From assembly GCF_947502065.1 (NCBI RefSeq), contig NZ_CANMYE010000004.1, forward strand, positions 310,001-374,000: a DNA stretch of 64,000 bases, given 5' to 3'. The stretch is from an uncultured Pseudoteredinibacter sp. Its GTDB lineage: Bacteria; Pseudomonadota; Gammaproteobacteria; Pseudomonadales; Cellvibrionaceae. Below the pieces are notes generated by a model that had not been told where the DNA came from, did no database searches, and saw only the letters and a list, made by a program, of their open reading frames with translations. The translations under genes and the position numbers were made by a program. Positions 10,125 to 19,108 of this stretch are shown piece by piece (within the stretch, counting starts at the first letter, position 1; each line of letters begins with the position of its first letter).

Positions 10125-10724
10125 CTACACCATAGCAGCATTGGCTGTTGTAGGCGCGCTTATCAGCGCGGCTACTTTATCTAGCAACTCGTTATTATCA
10201 AAAGGCTTGGACAAAATATCATTGGCACCAAACTCTAGTGCTTTTTGCATTCCAGCGGCCGTTTCGGCAGACACTACCAACACCTTTGTCTCTTTGTATA
10301 CCGCCTGCTCACGCATAGTCTTTAAAACCTCATAACCATCCATGCCCGGCATCTTAATGTCCAATGTCACCACGGAAGGTTGGTGCTGCGCCAACATCAG
10401 TCCGGCAGCAAAACCATCTGCTGCGACCTCGACGTCATAGCCCGCACGACGTAATACCCGACGCATCGCCGACGCCATTTCAAGCTGATCTTCAACTACC
10501 AGGACTTTGTTGGAAGCAGGTAGTGGACGCAACTCTTCTGGAACCGGCATATCGTTGCTTTGTAAAAAATCAACGAAGTCATCAACCTGAATTCGGTGAT
10601 CCCCTCTGCCGGGGAGCTTATAGGCTTTCAAGCGGCCCCGCTCAATCCAGCGAATGACGGTCCTAAAATTCACCCCGCAATACTTGGCCGCTTCCCCTGT
10701 GGTGAGTACTCGGGTTTTATCCAT
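10125..10724 (-). CDS. Response regulator with N-terminal excisionase-type HTH and C-terminal REC domain
   Basis: A 199-residue protein with an inverted regulator architecture. Residues about 6-60 form an excisionase/MerR-like winged HTH (LTTGEAAKYCGVNFRTVIRW, then a DHRI wing and VDDFVDFL). Residues about 70-190 form a receiver domain with an acidic pair in VVEDQ, the phosphoacceptor Asp in TLDIKMPGMDG and Lys in SKPF. The HTH suggests direct DNA binding controlled by phosphorylation. The target and kinase are unknown. The divergent gene at 11177 encodes a REC-histidine kinase and is the obvious candidate partner, but that is inference. The stop lies at the end of a short hairpin (GCTGCTA/TAGCAGC). 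Confidence 0.85.
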   Translation of the reverse strand: MDKTRVLTTGEAAKYCGVNFRTVIRWIERGRLKAYKLPGRGDHRIQVDDFVDFLQSNDMPVPEELRPLPASNKVLVVEDQLEMASAMRRVLRRAGYDVEVAADGFAAGLMLAQHQPSVVTLDIKMPGMDGYEVLKTMREQAVYKETKVLVVSAETAAGMQKALEFGANDILSKPFDNNELLDKVAALISAPTTANAAMV

Positions 10725-10906
10725 ATAAAGTCATTCTCGTATCAAATCCAAAAACGTGGCTTTAAGTGCCAAATTCTGAGCAGATGCACAATAACACCTT
10801 AGCAGAAACATCCCAATTTCAGCCTAGTTCATATTCCCAGCTGTCTGAAATGACTTTTTATACTATTTTTTGTGAAATCGATACCAAAATGTACTAAATG
10901 TCAGGT

Positions 10907-10936
10907 TTGACAGGTAAGACATCTTAGACCGATAAT
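10907..10936 (+). promoter_or_regulatory. Strong sigma-70-type promoter
   Basis: A perfect -35 TTGACA (10907-10912) is followed after 18 bases by GATAAT (10931-10936). The spacer holds the palindrome TAAGACATCTTA. It reads towards the kinase gene at 11177, predicting a start near 10943 and a leader of about 235 bases, or a short RNA ending at the terminator at 11048-11078. Confidence 0.6.
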
Positions 10937-11047
10937 AGAGTTGTTGCGAAGAGGTGCACATTGATTCCCTAACTAGCGATATCAACTTTACTGATAGCGT
11001 CGAACTAGGGCCAGCACCTAATCCCAAAGAACACCCTAAGACCCTTA

Positions 11048-11078
11048 GCCCCCTAGATGTAATTGGGGGCGCTTTTTT
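11048..11078 (+). terminator. Rho-independent terminator in the kinase leader
   Basis: GCCCCC (11048-11053) pairs with GGGGGC (11065-11070) and is followed by GCTTTTTT. It lies between the promoter at 10907 and the kinase start at 11177, so it would end a transcript of about 135 bases. The rest of the 10725-11176 spacer holds no supported gene. Confidence 0.55.
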
Positions 11079-11176
11079 CCCCTCCCCCTCTTATCGCCCC
11101 CAACAGTCCTCATCTTTGCTCAAGCATGCTACTCTATTAATCAAAGAAGTAAGCAATAGGATTCTGCGCCCAAGAT

Positions 11177-12478
11177 ATGAGCAATTCAATTCTCTTTGTG
11201 GACGATAACCCTGTTAATCGCCAGCTATTGCGCAGCATTTTAAATCAAGAATACACGCGCCTTTATGAAGCGAGCAACGGCAATCAGTGCTTAGATATTC
11301 TTCAGAGTCATACTGTTGATCTCCTATTGCTAGATCTCAATATGCCGGGCATTTCAGGCTTTGAGCTGCTAACTGAGATCCCAAACCTAGATTTAGATAG
11401 CCCTCCCACCATTATTGTCGTTTCTGCTGATAAAGACCCCGCAATAATCAGCAAAGCATTAAAAGGCGGAGCAGCCGACTATGTAACCACCCCCTATCAC
11501 CGCGACGAACTTATTGCCCGCGTAAAAACACATTTAGCCTTGCGCAGCCGTGAAATTCACCTTGAACAACTGGTCATTAGGCGAACTAAAGAGCTTACCA
11601 ATGCCAGCTACCGCTTGGAACAAGCCCAAAAACAACTCATACATGCTGACAAAATGGCCTCCTTGGGACAGTTGGCTGCTGGTGTGGCCCATGAAATTAA
11701 CAACCCAGTGGGCTATATCCACTCTAACTTAATGACCCTTAGTGATTATCTGCAGGACTTCCAGCAATACCTAAAGGCCAGCAAAGAACTCGGTAAAACG
11801 AGCAGTGATGAAAAGTTCAAAAAACGAGCGCAAGAGATCTATGAAAAATTTGATATTGACTACCTACGTGACGATGTTGGGCAAATCATTCACGACTCAC
11901 TCAATGGTACCAATCAAATCAAACAAATTGTTACCGACCTCAAAGGCTACTCGCACCCAGAACAACAAGAGTGGCTGCATCATAATATTCATGATCTTTT
12001 GGAAAGCAGCCTTAATATTGTGGCCAACCAACTCAAATATAAAGTGGAAGTGCAAAAGCGCTACCAAAGAGACTTACCCAAGGTATATTGCATAGGCTCA
12101 CAAATAAGCCAAATCCTAATTAACCTTTTAGTCAACGCCGAACAGGCTATTGATGATCATGGGCAAATCATCATAACAACAAGCCTAAGCCGGCAATCGC
12201 TCAATAACAATCAAGCTAGCGTAGACATCTGCATAACAGATGATGGCAGCGGCATCGAAGAGGCGATTGCCAATCGAATCTTCGATCCATTTTTTACCAC
12301 CAAGCCCGTTGGCACTGGAACAGGCCTCGGGCTTTCTATCTGCTATAACATTGCCTCCGGGCACGGCGGCCTAATCACAATGCAAAGCCAACCAGGCCGG
12401 GGCAGTCAGTTTACCGTCAGCTTGCCGGTTGAACATGAACTGAGCCAAGAGAGCAACAACTTGGGCTTTCACAGTTAG
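11177..12478 (+). CDS. Receiver-domain histidine kinase (REC-HisKA-HATPase)
   Basis: Soluble sensor kinase of 433 residues with an N-terminal receiver domain (about 1-120; LFVDDN, phosphoacceptor Asp in LLDLNMPGISG). A short coiled coil follows (about 125-160), then a HisKA dimerisation helix with KMASLGQLAAGVAHEINNP (phospho-His in AHEINNP). The C-terminal HATPase domain shows the N box (LVNAEQAI), G1 (DDGSGIEE) and G2 (GTGTGLGLSI). No membrane segment is seen, so it must receive its signal from another kinase or a cytoplasmic ligand. It is divergent from the HTH-REC regulator at 10125, with which it may form a phosphorelay. Confidence 0.9.
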   Translation: MSNSILFVDDNPVNRQLLRSILNQEYTRLYEASNGNQCLDILQSHTVDLLLLDLNMPGISGFELLTEIPNLDLDSPPTIIVVSADKDPAIISKALKGGAADYVTTPYHRDELIARVKTHLALRSREIHLEQLVIRRTKELTNASYRLEQAQKQLIHADKMASLGQLAAGVAHEINNPVGYIHSNLMTLSDYLQDFQQYLKASKELGKTSSDEKFKKRAQEIYEKFDIDYLRDDVGQIIHDSLNGTNQIKQIVTDLKGYSHPEQQEWLHHNIHDLLESSLNIVANQLKYKVEVQKRYQRDLPKVYCIGSQISQILINLLVNAEQAIDDHGQIIITTSLSRQSLNNNQASVDICITDDGSGIEEAIANRIFDPFFTTKPVGTGTGLGLSICYNIASGHGGLITMQSQPGRGSQFTVSLPVEHELSQESNNLGFHS

Positions 12479-12548
12479 CCGCAACCAATTCATGCCCGCC
12501 AAACTACAGCAACAAAACTGCCTCAGCCATTAGCTCTCACGATTTGTT

Positions 12549-13451
12549 TTAACTACGACGTTGACGCAAAGACATTAATGAGCGTAACAAACGCCCCAGC
12601 AGCCCCTGGTAAAACGCCAAGCTCAACAAAATCACCGACGCACCAATCAATAAACTGGCTTGCAAGCTCTCATTTAAAATCAAAGCCCCTAAAAACAATG
12701 CCACCGCTGGAGTAATCAAAGTATTCAAGGATATCGTGGCCGCGCTCATGTGTTTTAATAAATAAAAGTAGGCTGGAAAACCCAGCAAAGACCCACAAAC
12801 AGCCAGGTACAATACCGCCCCACCAGAACGCCAGCTAATGTCCGTAGATATACGGCCGTCGGTAATTAACCACATCAAAAACAAAGCTGGAAATGATAGT
12901 AATAATGCACCTGCTGTTTGTCTCATAGGTTCAATATTGGAGGCAAAACGCTGCAAACAAACACTGCTTAAGGCAAATATAAGCGAGGACAACAAGACAG
13001 CTAAAATCCCCTTAATGGCAGAAGGCCCGAACATTAACTGCCCTTGAAAAATGATAATCAAACCGAGCAACGCCAAAAGCAAACCTAAGATTTTCTGCCA
13101 ATCAAAAGGATTGACCCTTAGAATCAACAAAGTCATCAAGCCCGTTAGAAACGGAGTCAAACCAAACAGGACGGAAATCAGGCCACTCGATATATATTGC
13201 GCAGCCCAATAAACCAATGGTAAGGCCGGAAATATTCCCATTGCAGCGGCAGCAAACACCTTGAGATCAGAGCGCTCCTGGATCAATGATTTCCCTTGCC
13301 ACCACAAGAGCCCGAGCGCCAAGGGCAGAGCAATTCCCATGCGCAACATAACGGCTTCAGTAAAGCTGAAACTTTCATTACTTAATCTAATCCCCAACGG
13401 TGTGCTTCCCCACAAAAGCACGACCATTGCAAACACCAATGGTATTTTCAC
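12549..13451 (-). CDS. EamA/DMT-family transporter
   Basis: Inner-membrane protein of 300 residues with about ten hydrophobic segments in two EamA repeats, each starting with a glycine-rich helix (VLLWGSTPLGIRLSNES and ALIFALSSVCLQRFAS). Members of the drug/metabolite transporter superfamily export amino acids, metabolites or drugs; the substrate here cannot be told. The start is GTG at 13451 with GGGAGG six bases upstream. It stands alone, convergent with the kinase at 11177. Confidence 0.85.
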   Translation of the reverse strand: MKIPLVFAMVVLLWGSTPLGIRLSNESFSFTEAVMLRMGIALPLALGLLWWQGKSLIQERSDLKVFAAAAMGIFPALPLVYWAAQYISSGLISVLFGLTPFLTGLMTLLILRVNPFDWQKILGLLLALLGLIIIFQGQLMFGPSAIKGILAVLLSSLIFALSSVCLQRFASNIEPMRQTAGALLLSFPALFLMWLITDGRISTDISWRSGGAVLYLAVCGSLLGFPAYFYLLKHMSAATISLNTLITPAVALFLGALILNESLQASLLIGASVILLSLAFYQGLLGRLLRSLMSLRQRRS

Positions 13452-13495
13452 AAAAAACCTCCCTTAACGGGCCTTAAGCAGAGAGGCACAAAAAA

Positions 13496-13514
13496 GGCCG
13501 CTCTACTGGCGGCC
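13496..13514 (-). terminator. Hairpin terminator, minus strand
   Basis: GGCCGC (13496-13501) and GCGGCC (13509-13514) form a stem. On the minus strand it is followed by six T residues (A run at 13490-13495); on the plus strand by only four T. It would end a minus-strand transcript that begins in the spacer to its right. Confidence 0.6.
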
Positions 13515-13541
13515 CTTTTAACTCAATACTTTAAATATGGA

Positions 13542-13661
13542 TTAAATGGATCGCCTTAATTCGCCACGCGCGGCACATGGCTTGGTCCACTGATAGACAG
13601 CAGAGCAAGTCAGCTTTCGCGAAATATGCATGGCAAGAGAACGGTTCATTTTAGTACTCAT
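13542..13661 (-). CDS. Candidate 39-residue peptide between two hairpins
   Basis: A minus-strand frame of 39 codons runs from ATG 13661 to TAA 13544-13542 (starts MSTKMNRSLAMH, ends GELRRSI). It has one hairpin just upstream (13671-13696, whose right arm contains AAGGAG, a potential ribosome site) and a terminator 28 bases after the stop. The peptide is basic with two cysteines. No family is recognised. The gene-like arrangement is the only support, and the frame may be chance. The rest of 13452-13845 holds nothing else recognisable. Confidence 0.22.
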   Translation of the reverse strand: MSTKMNRSLAMHISRKLTCSAVYQWTKPCAARGELRRSI

Positions 13662-13670
13662 AAAACAAAA

Positions 13671-13696
13671 GCGGCTCCTTACACTTAGGAGCCCGC
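13671..13696 (-). terminator. Hairpin followed by T-rich tract, minus strand
   Basis: GCGGCTCC (13671-13678) pairs with GGAGCCCGC (13688-13696) with one bulge. On the minus strand the stem is followed by TTTTGTTTT. It may be a terminator or an attenuator sequestering the AAGGAG that precedes the small frame at 13661. Confidence 0.45.
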
Positions 13697-13845
13697 AGAC
13701 AAATATTATCGCCCAAAGCTAATCTCGAACTAATCTTTAACTACTCTCTAAATAGCTAAACAGATTCATTGAGTGGCGCTGGCCGACTAATGCTAAATCC
13801 TATACAGTGTCGAACAAGATTCGATCAAGGTCAAGCACGAAATTT

Positions 13846-15087
13846 ATGGAATGTTATTTAGTCGGCGGCGCTGTACGAGATGAACTCATGAACTATCCCT
13901 TTGTGGAAAGGGATTGGGTCATTGTAGGGGCTACTTCAAGTGACTTAAATAAAATGCTTAGCGAAGGATACCAGCAAGTTGGTAAAGACTTCCCCGTATT
14001 TTTACACCCACAAAGCAAAGAGGAATATGCTCTTGCGCGAACTGAGAGAAAGACTGGCCATGGTTACGGTGGCTTTAGCGTCGACACCGAAAATGTCAGC
14101 CTCGAAGAAGACCTTAGTCGCCGGGATCTAACGATTAATGCTATTGCTAAATCGGCTAACGGCGACATTATTGATCCATATAACGGGCAGAGGGATATCC
14201 AAAATAAAATACTCCGGCATGTTTCAGCTGCTTTTGCAGAAGACCCCCTGCGTATTTTAAGATTGGCGCGCTTTCTGGCCCGCTATCAGCATTTAGGGTT
14301 CAGCGTAGCGCCAGAAACCATGGCTCTCATGCGATCGATGGTTGCCGCCGGGGAAGTTGAACACCTTGTCGCCGAGCGTGTGTGGAAAGAAACCGAAAAA
14401 GCTCTCTGTGAGATAAGCCCTGCAAGCTACTTTAATTGCTTACTTGAATGCGGAGCATTAAAGATTATTCTGCCCGAGCTGGAAGCACTTTTCGGCGTGC
14501 CTCAACGTGCAGAATTCCATCCAGAAATAGATACCGGAATCCACAGCCTTATGGTTTTGGAGCAAGCCTGTAGCCTAAGCCCAGAAACCAGAGTACGGCT
14601 AGCGGCCGTGCTACATGACCTGGGCAAAGCAACTACGCCAGCCAACATACTGCCTCGCCACCATGGCCATGAACAAAGAAGCCTGCCTATCATTAAACAA
14701 CTGTGTGAACGCTTACGCATTCCTAAAGCTCATTTACGTTGCGCGCTTCATCTCGCCGAGTTCCACACTCATGCGCATCGCGCCTTTGAGCTGCGTGGTA
14801 AAACGATTGCCAAACTGTTTAAACAGCTTGATGCCTATCGCAACCCACAAGCACTGGAAGATTTCTTGATAGGTAGCGAGGCGGATAGTAGGGGTCGAAG
14901 CGGCTTTGAAAGCAAGCCCTACCCTCAAAAAAAGCATCTCGAACAGGCCTATCAAGTCGCCTGCCGAATTAATGCCAAAGATATTATCGCCCAAGGCCAC
15001 AGCGGCAGTGAAATAGGCCTACAATTGGAGCAACAACGCATTAAGGCATTGGATCAATTTCAGAAATCGACAGGACACAGACCTTGA
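13846..15087 (+). CDS. cca: CCA-adding tRNA nucleotidyltransferase with HD domain
   Basis: Adds or repairs the 3' CCA end of tRNAs. The 413-residue product starts with YLVGGAVRDELM, the class II nucleotidyltransferase motif, followed by the metal-binding ERDWVIVG and the base-flipping RRDLTINAIA region. A C-terminal HD phosphohydrolase domain (AVLHDLGKA, about residue 260) gives the E. coli-type bifunctional architecture. ATG 13846 aligns with the family N terminus; an upstream in-frame GTG at 13807 would add 13 unconserved residues. The stop overlaps the TTG start of the next gene. Confidence 0.94.
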   Translation: MECYLVGGAVRDELMNYPFVERDWVIVGATSSDLNKMLSEGYQQVGKDFPVFLHPQSKEEYALARTERKTGHGYGGFSVDTENVSLEEDLSRRDLTINAIAKSANGDIIDPYNGQRDIQNKILRHVSAAFAEDPLRILRLARFLARYQHLGFSVAPETMALMRSMVAAGEVEHLVAERVWKETEKALCEISPASYFNCLLECGALKIILPELEALFGVPQRAEFHPEIDTGIHSLMVLEQACSLSPETRVRLAAVLHDLGKATTPANILPRHHGHEQRSLPIIKQLCERLRIPKAHLRCALHLAEFHTHAHRAFELRGKTIAKLFKQLDAYRNPQALEDFLIGSEADSRGRSGFESKPYPQKKHLEQAYQVACRINAKDIIAQGHSGSEIGLQLEQQRIKALDQFQKSTGHRP

Positions 15088-15809
15088 GAGCATCAGTAGT
15101 ATTAATCAGCGGCGGGGCCAAACGCATCGGAGCCGCCTTATGTCGACACTTTCACCAAGGTGGTTACCGTGTTGTTCTACACTATCGCCACTCCCGGCAA
15201 GCGGCGCAAGACTTAGCACAAGAATTAAACCAAAAACGCGCTGACTCCTGCCATTGCATTCAAGCGAACCTCAACGAGCTATCGGAAATAAAACAGCTAG
15301 CCCAACAAGCCATTGAGAGATGGCAAGGCATTGATCTATTGATCAATAATGCGAGTAGCTTTTACCCTACTCCAATTGAAGATTGCGACGAACAGAGCTG
15401 GAATGACCTGGTGGGCAGCAATATGAAAGCACCATTGTTTTTGAGTCAAGCGCTGGCCGAATCACTCGCGCAAAACAATGGCGCCATTATCAATTTTGCA
15501 GATATTCACGCTGACAAACCCATGCGAGGTCACATTATCTACAATATGGCAAAAGCCGCCAATGTGATGCTAACCAAAACCCTAGCACTAGAACTGGCCC
15601 CTAATGTTCGAGTTAACGGTATCGCGCCCGGGGCGATTCTTTGGCCAGATGGAGAGGCTGAAAACAGTGAAATTTTAGCAAAAGTTCCCTTACAAAAGCT
15701 GGGAAATGAACAAGCGATCTGCCAAAGCGCTTGGTATCTGGCAGAGCAAGCTCCTTACAGCACAGGGCAAATCCTTGCTATTGATGGTGGCCGCAGCTTA
15801 AATATGTAA
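15084..15809 (+). CDS. Short-chain dehydrogenase, pteridine reductase-like (FolM type)
   Basis: NAD(P)H-dependent SDR of 241 residues. It has the cofactor loop SGGAKRIGAAL, NNAS at the end of strand 4, and YNMAKAA as the catalytic Tyr-x3-Lys. The segment FADIHADKPMRGHIIYNMAKA is characteristic of FolM/PTR1-like pteridine reductases, which reduce dihydromonapterin or dihydrofolate. The start is TTG at 15084, overlapping the cca stop with AGGA just upstream. Placement near folK and folB supports a pterin role. Substrate identity is inferred. Confidence 0.8.
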   Translation: MRASVVLISGGAKRIGAALCRHFHQGGYRVVLHYRHSRQAAQDLAQELNQKRADSCHCIQANLNELSEIKQLAQQAIERWQGIDLLINNASSFYPTPIEDCDEQSWNDLVGSNMKAPLFLSQALAESLAQNNGAIINFADIHADKPMRGHIIYNMAKAANVMLTKTLALELAPNVRVNGIAPGAILWPDGEAENSEILAKVPLQKLGNEQAICQSAWYLAEQAPYSTGQILAIDGGRSLNM

Positions 15810-15935
15810 ACTTGTAGAGTGATAACAGCCCATAATCGCCGCAAGAGCTAGAGCTTAAACAATATTCAGGTTATTATTTGCGCGCCTTAATGGCGACACA
15901 GCGAAACCACCAAGAACAAGAAGCTGGATACCAAT

Positions 15936-16880
15936 ATGCGCACGCTGCTCTATTTTTTTCTGGGCCTACTTACCCTTGCCATTGCCTCTTACTCGGCGAT
16001 TTACTTTCTCAGTCCTGCAACCCTTGTTGAGGCGGGCATCAGCCATGAACGCAAACAAGCTGGGCTCGAGCTCAAACAAATAACTATCGCCAAGCATAAT
16101 ATTCATTACTTAAGCGGCGGTCCTAACAACGCCCCAGTTTTGTTAATGCTACATGGCTATGCGGCCAATAAAGATAACTGGGTGCGCTTTGCTGCTCAAT
16201 TCAGTGATCGCTACCGCATCATAGCGCCTGACTTGCCAGGATTTGGTGACAGTAGCCGACTACAAAATCAAAGCTATGATATTGCTAGCCAAGTCGAACG
16301 CCTTCAAGCCTTCGTGGACGCTCTAAAATTGCCCCGCTTTCATATTCTAGGCAACTCTATGGGCGGCATGCTTGCCGCGACTTACAGCCTCGAACATTCC
16401 GACAAAGTTTTGAGCTTAGGCCTACTAAACAGCGCTGGCGTTAGGGAGCCAAAGCCAAGCCCACGCAGCCTAGCCTGGGCCGAAGGGCGGAATATTTTGC
16501 TGCTTGAAAACACAGAAGACTTAGATCGACTATTTGAGCTAGCCTTCAATCACCCGCCTGCCATGCCTCAGATTGCCAAAGATTACCTTACTGAAAAAGC
16601 CCTACTACAAAGAGCTTTCAACGAAAAAGTTGCTCGGGATTTACTGGCCAAGCCCATAGAACTGGATGACAAGCTGGATCAAATCACCATTCCTAGCTTA
16701 ATTATATGGGGAGATAGCGATCGAATTATCGATATGTCCTCAGCGAGCATTTTCAGCCAGGGCTTAAAGCAATCTACCACCATTATCATGGAAGACACTG
16801 GCCACCTACCAATGCTAGAACGCCCTAAAAAAACCGCTCGGCATTATCAGCAGTTTTTACAAACAATCGCTGGAAAATAA
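15936..16880 (+). CDS. Membrane-anchored alpha/beta hydrolase (esterase/lipase)
   Basis: A 314-residue alpha/beta hydrolase with an N-terminal hydrophobic helix (about 4-25) that probably anchors it to the membrane, facing the periplasm. The oxyanion region MLHGYAANKDNW, nucleophile elbow GNSMGG (Ser141), acid in WGDSDRI and His in DTGHLPM give a complete catalytic triad. Similar anchored esterases occur in Pseudomonas. The natural substrate is unknown. It is convergent with folK and separated from it by 22 bases. Confidence 0.82.
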   Translation: MRTLLYFFLGLLTLAIASYSAIYFLSPATLVEAGISHERKQAGLELKQITIAKHNIHYLSGGPNNAPVLLMLHGYAANKDNWVRFAAQFSDRYRIIAPDLPGFGDSSRLQNQSYDIASQVERLQAFVDALKLPRFHILGNSMGGMLAATYSLEHSDKVLSLGLLNSAGVREPKPSPRSLAWAEGRNILLLENTEDLDRLFELAFNHPPAMPQIAKDYLTEKALLQRAFNEKVARDLLAKPIELDDKLDQITIPSLIIWGDSDRIIDMSSASIFSQGLKQSTTIIMEDTGHLPMLERPKKTARHYQQFLQTIAGK

Positions 16881-16902
16881 AAAGTAATAACAGCCAAATA
16901 GC

Positions 16903-17415
16903 TTAAGGGGCTTTGGAGATTGATTGCCCCTGCCACTGAAAATCGATCGCCCAGAGCTTTTGAGCCTTATCATAAGCGCTCCACAGCTGGGCGTAACTTA
17001 ATTTCAATACCGGGTGAAGCTCATCACCGGCTATCTCTGCTAGCGGCAAAAGCACAAAAGCGTTCTGAGTTATCTCTTCACGCGGCAGCTCGATTCCTTC
17101 AGAAATTCCCACCAGCTGATCGTAAAGCAATATATCAACATCAAGAGTTCGGCCACTGAACTTGGGGACATCACGGCGACGACCGTGCTCATCTTCAATC
17201 TTCTTCAAACTGTTGTTAAGTGGGCCAAGCGCTAAATCGGTATCGATTTCCACTACCATATTGTAAAAAGGCTCACCCGTGAAACCCACAGCCTCACTTT
17301 CATAGACCGAGGAAACACTGACAACTTGAAAGTGACTGTCCAGCGCATCCAAGCAGGAACGAATATGAAATTCCCTATCTTCATTACTTCCCAAACTTAA
17401 GAATACTCGCGCCAT
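16903..17415 (-). CDS. folK: Hydroxymethyl-dihydropterin pyrophosphokinase
   Basis: Transfers pyrophosphate from ATP to 6-hydroxymethyl-7,8-dihydropterin in folate synthesis. The 170-residue product has the N-terminal FLSLGSNED motif, YESEAVGFTGEPFYNMVVEI, and the signature GRRRDVPKFSGRTLDVDILLY. The ATG at 17415 shares one base with the folB stop (TGATG), a classic translational coupling. A longer frame starting 31 codons upstream lies inside folB and is rejected. Confidence 0.92.
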   Translation of the reverse strand: MARVFLSLGSNEDREFHIRSCLDALDSHFQVVSVSSVYESEAVGFTGEPFYNMVVEIDTDLALGPLNNSLKKIEDEHGRRRDVPKFSGRTLDVDILLYDQLVGISEGIELPREEITQNAFVLLPLAEIAGDELHPVLKLSYAQLWSAYDKAQKLWAIDFQWQGQSISKAP

Positions 17416-17777
17416 CAGACATCTCCGCGCTGACCGCGCTCTATCAACAAACCGACATTTTTTGCTGCCACAACGGCACCTGGCTTGCTTAACCGCAGCC
17501 GTAACCAATTAATTGAAAACTCATTGCGTAGCATCGCTGCAATTTCTTCAGCTAACGATTCAATCAATTCATATTGACTACTCGCAACGAGTTCAGCCAC
17601 GCGATCAGAAACAGCTTTATAATCCAAGGTATGTTCAAGCCGATCTGACTTTGCTGCTGCTTTTATATCCCAGGCCATTTCCAAATCGATCAGTAGACGC
17701 TGCTTAATTCGGCGCTCCCAATCAAAAACACCAATAGTGGCATCAACAGCTAGACCTTCAATAAATACTGTATCCAT
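17415..17777 (-). CDS. folB: Dihydroneopterin aldolase
   Basis: Cleaves 7,8-dihydroneopterin to 6-hydroxymethyl-dihydropterin and glycolaldehyde, the step before FolK. The 120-residue sequence reads MDTVFIEGLAVDATIGVFDWE at the start, almost as in E. coli FolB (MDIVFIEQL), which sets the start at 17777. ATG 17780 and GTG 17786 are in-frame alternatives, the latter overlapping the tsaD stop. The ESLAEEIAAMLRNEF helix and LRLSKPGAV end are also family features. It is co-transcribed with tsaD and folK. Confidence 0.92.
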   Translation of the reverse strand: MDTVFIEGLAVDATIGVFDWERRIKQRLLIDLEMAWDIKAAAKSDRLEHTLDYKAVSDRVAELVASSQYELIESLAEEIAAMLRNEFSINWLRLRLSKPGAVVAAKNVGLLIERGQRGDV

Positions 17778-17782
17778 CATTG

Positions 17783-18823
17783 TCACGCCGTTTTACTGAT
17801 ATCTTCTAAGCTTTCCAAATCCCAACGTGGCTGAACCTTCACAGCAAGCTCCTGTTCTTGTCCAGCCATTAAGCGCTGACAACCAGCGTAAGCAATCATC
17901 GCTCCATTGTCGGTACAGAATTCATGGCGCGCGTAAAATACCCCAGCACCTATTTTGGCAAGCTTAGCTTCTAACTCGGCACGCAAACGCTTATTTGCAG
18001 AAACCCCACCTGCTATAACTAAGGTTTTTAATTCTTCTTGCTCTAGCGCACGACGACACTTAATCACCAAGGTCGCTACGACGGCATCTTCAAATGCATA
18101 GGCGATATCAGCACAAGTCTGCTCATCTGGCAGCCCATTTTCCAACTTATGTTCGGCAACCGTGTTTAAAGTGAAGGTTTTTAAACCACTAAAGCTGAAA
18201 TCTAAACCCGGTCGATCCGTCATTGGACGTGGGAATTTAAAGCGCCCCGGCTTACCTTGCTCGGCCAGATTGGCAATTTGAGGGCCGCCAGGATAATCCA
18301 AATCCAACATTTTAGCGGCCTTATCGAAAGCCTCTCCGGCAGCATCATCCAGCGACTCCCCCAACATTCGGTATTGGCCAATCCCATCGACTCTAACCAA
18401 CTGGGTATGTCCACCAGACACCAGTAGCGCCACAAAAGGAAACTCTGGCGGATTATCTTCTAGCATTGGCGCCAGCAAATGCCCCTCCATATGGTGCACA
18501 CCAAGAGCTTTGCAGCCCCAGGCATAGGCCAAAGCGCGCCCAGCGCAGGCTCCAACCATCAATGCCCCTACCAAACCTGGGCCAGAGGTATAGGCAATAG
18601 CATCAATATCTGTGCTTTGGGTATTTGCCGCTGCAAAAACCTCATCAATCAAAGGCAATAGCTTTCTTACATGGTCCCTTGAAGCCAATTCAGGCACCAC
18701 ACCACCGTACTCAGAGTGCACCGCGACCTGTGAATAGAGCCTGTGTGCCAGAAGCCCTTGCACACTGTCATAAACAGCCACACCAGTCTCATCACAGGAG
18801 GTTTCGACACCTAAAACTCGCAT
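17783..18823 (-). CDS. tsaD: tRNA t6A threonylcarbamoyltransferase TsaD
   Basis: Catalytic subunit that transfers the threonylcarbamoyl group to A37 of ANN-decoding tRNAs, working with TsaB and TsaE. The 346-residue protein has [15 protein letters not shown], the metal-binding His111-x3-His115 (HHMEGHLLA), the conserved SGGHTQLV, and [14 protein letters not shown]. It begins a minus-strand operon tsaD-folB-folK and is divergent from rpsU, the usual arrangement in gammaproteobacteria. Confidence 0.96.
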   Translation of the reverse strand: MRVLGVETSCDETGVAVYDSVQGLLAHRLYSQVAVHSEYGGVVPELASRDHVRKLLPLIDEVFAAANTQSTDIDAIAYTSGPGLVGALMVGACAGRALAYAWGCKALGVHHMEGHLLAPMLEDNPPEFPFVALLVSGGHTQLVRVDGIGQYRMLGESLDDAAGEAFDKAAKMLDLDYPGGPQIANLAEQGKPGRFKFPRPMTDRPGLDFSFSGLKTFTLNTVAEHKLENGLPDEQTCADIAYAFEDAVVATLVIKCRRALEQEELKTLVIAGGVSANKRLRAELEAKLAKIGAGVFYARHEFCTDNGAMIAYAGCQRLMAGQEQELAVKVQPRWDLESLEDISKTA

Positions 18824-19108
18824 CTTTATAGCCTTTCGAGGGGATCAAATAAAAGCTCGGCATAATAACAGCTTACACCATGCTTACCAGCAAATTAGCG
18901 TCTGTATAGGCGCTGCAGCCCTATATATTGATGAAAATTAGCGCCATTAGAACCACATAGCACACAAAAGCTTGCGCGTGATGCCAAGACTGTATAGAAT
19001 TTGCGCCCCTTGGAACGGTGTGATTCCTATGCTTGGATCGCCAAAGCGATTGTCCAGCTCAAGAACACACCACATTAAACAGATACACGAATAAAGGTAC
19101 AATCAACA

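Noticed and set aside
10907-11078. RsmY/RsmZ-type small RNA
   Set aside because: The predicted RNA has no GGA motifs, and the TAAG-N4-CTTA spacing does not match the GacA box.
10954-11208. 84-codon frame starting with GTG in the spacer before the kinase gene
   Set aside because: The GTG touches its only ribosome-like sequence, the frame runs through a terminator hairpin and overlaps the kinase start, and the peptide has no family character.
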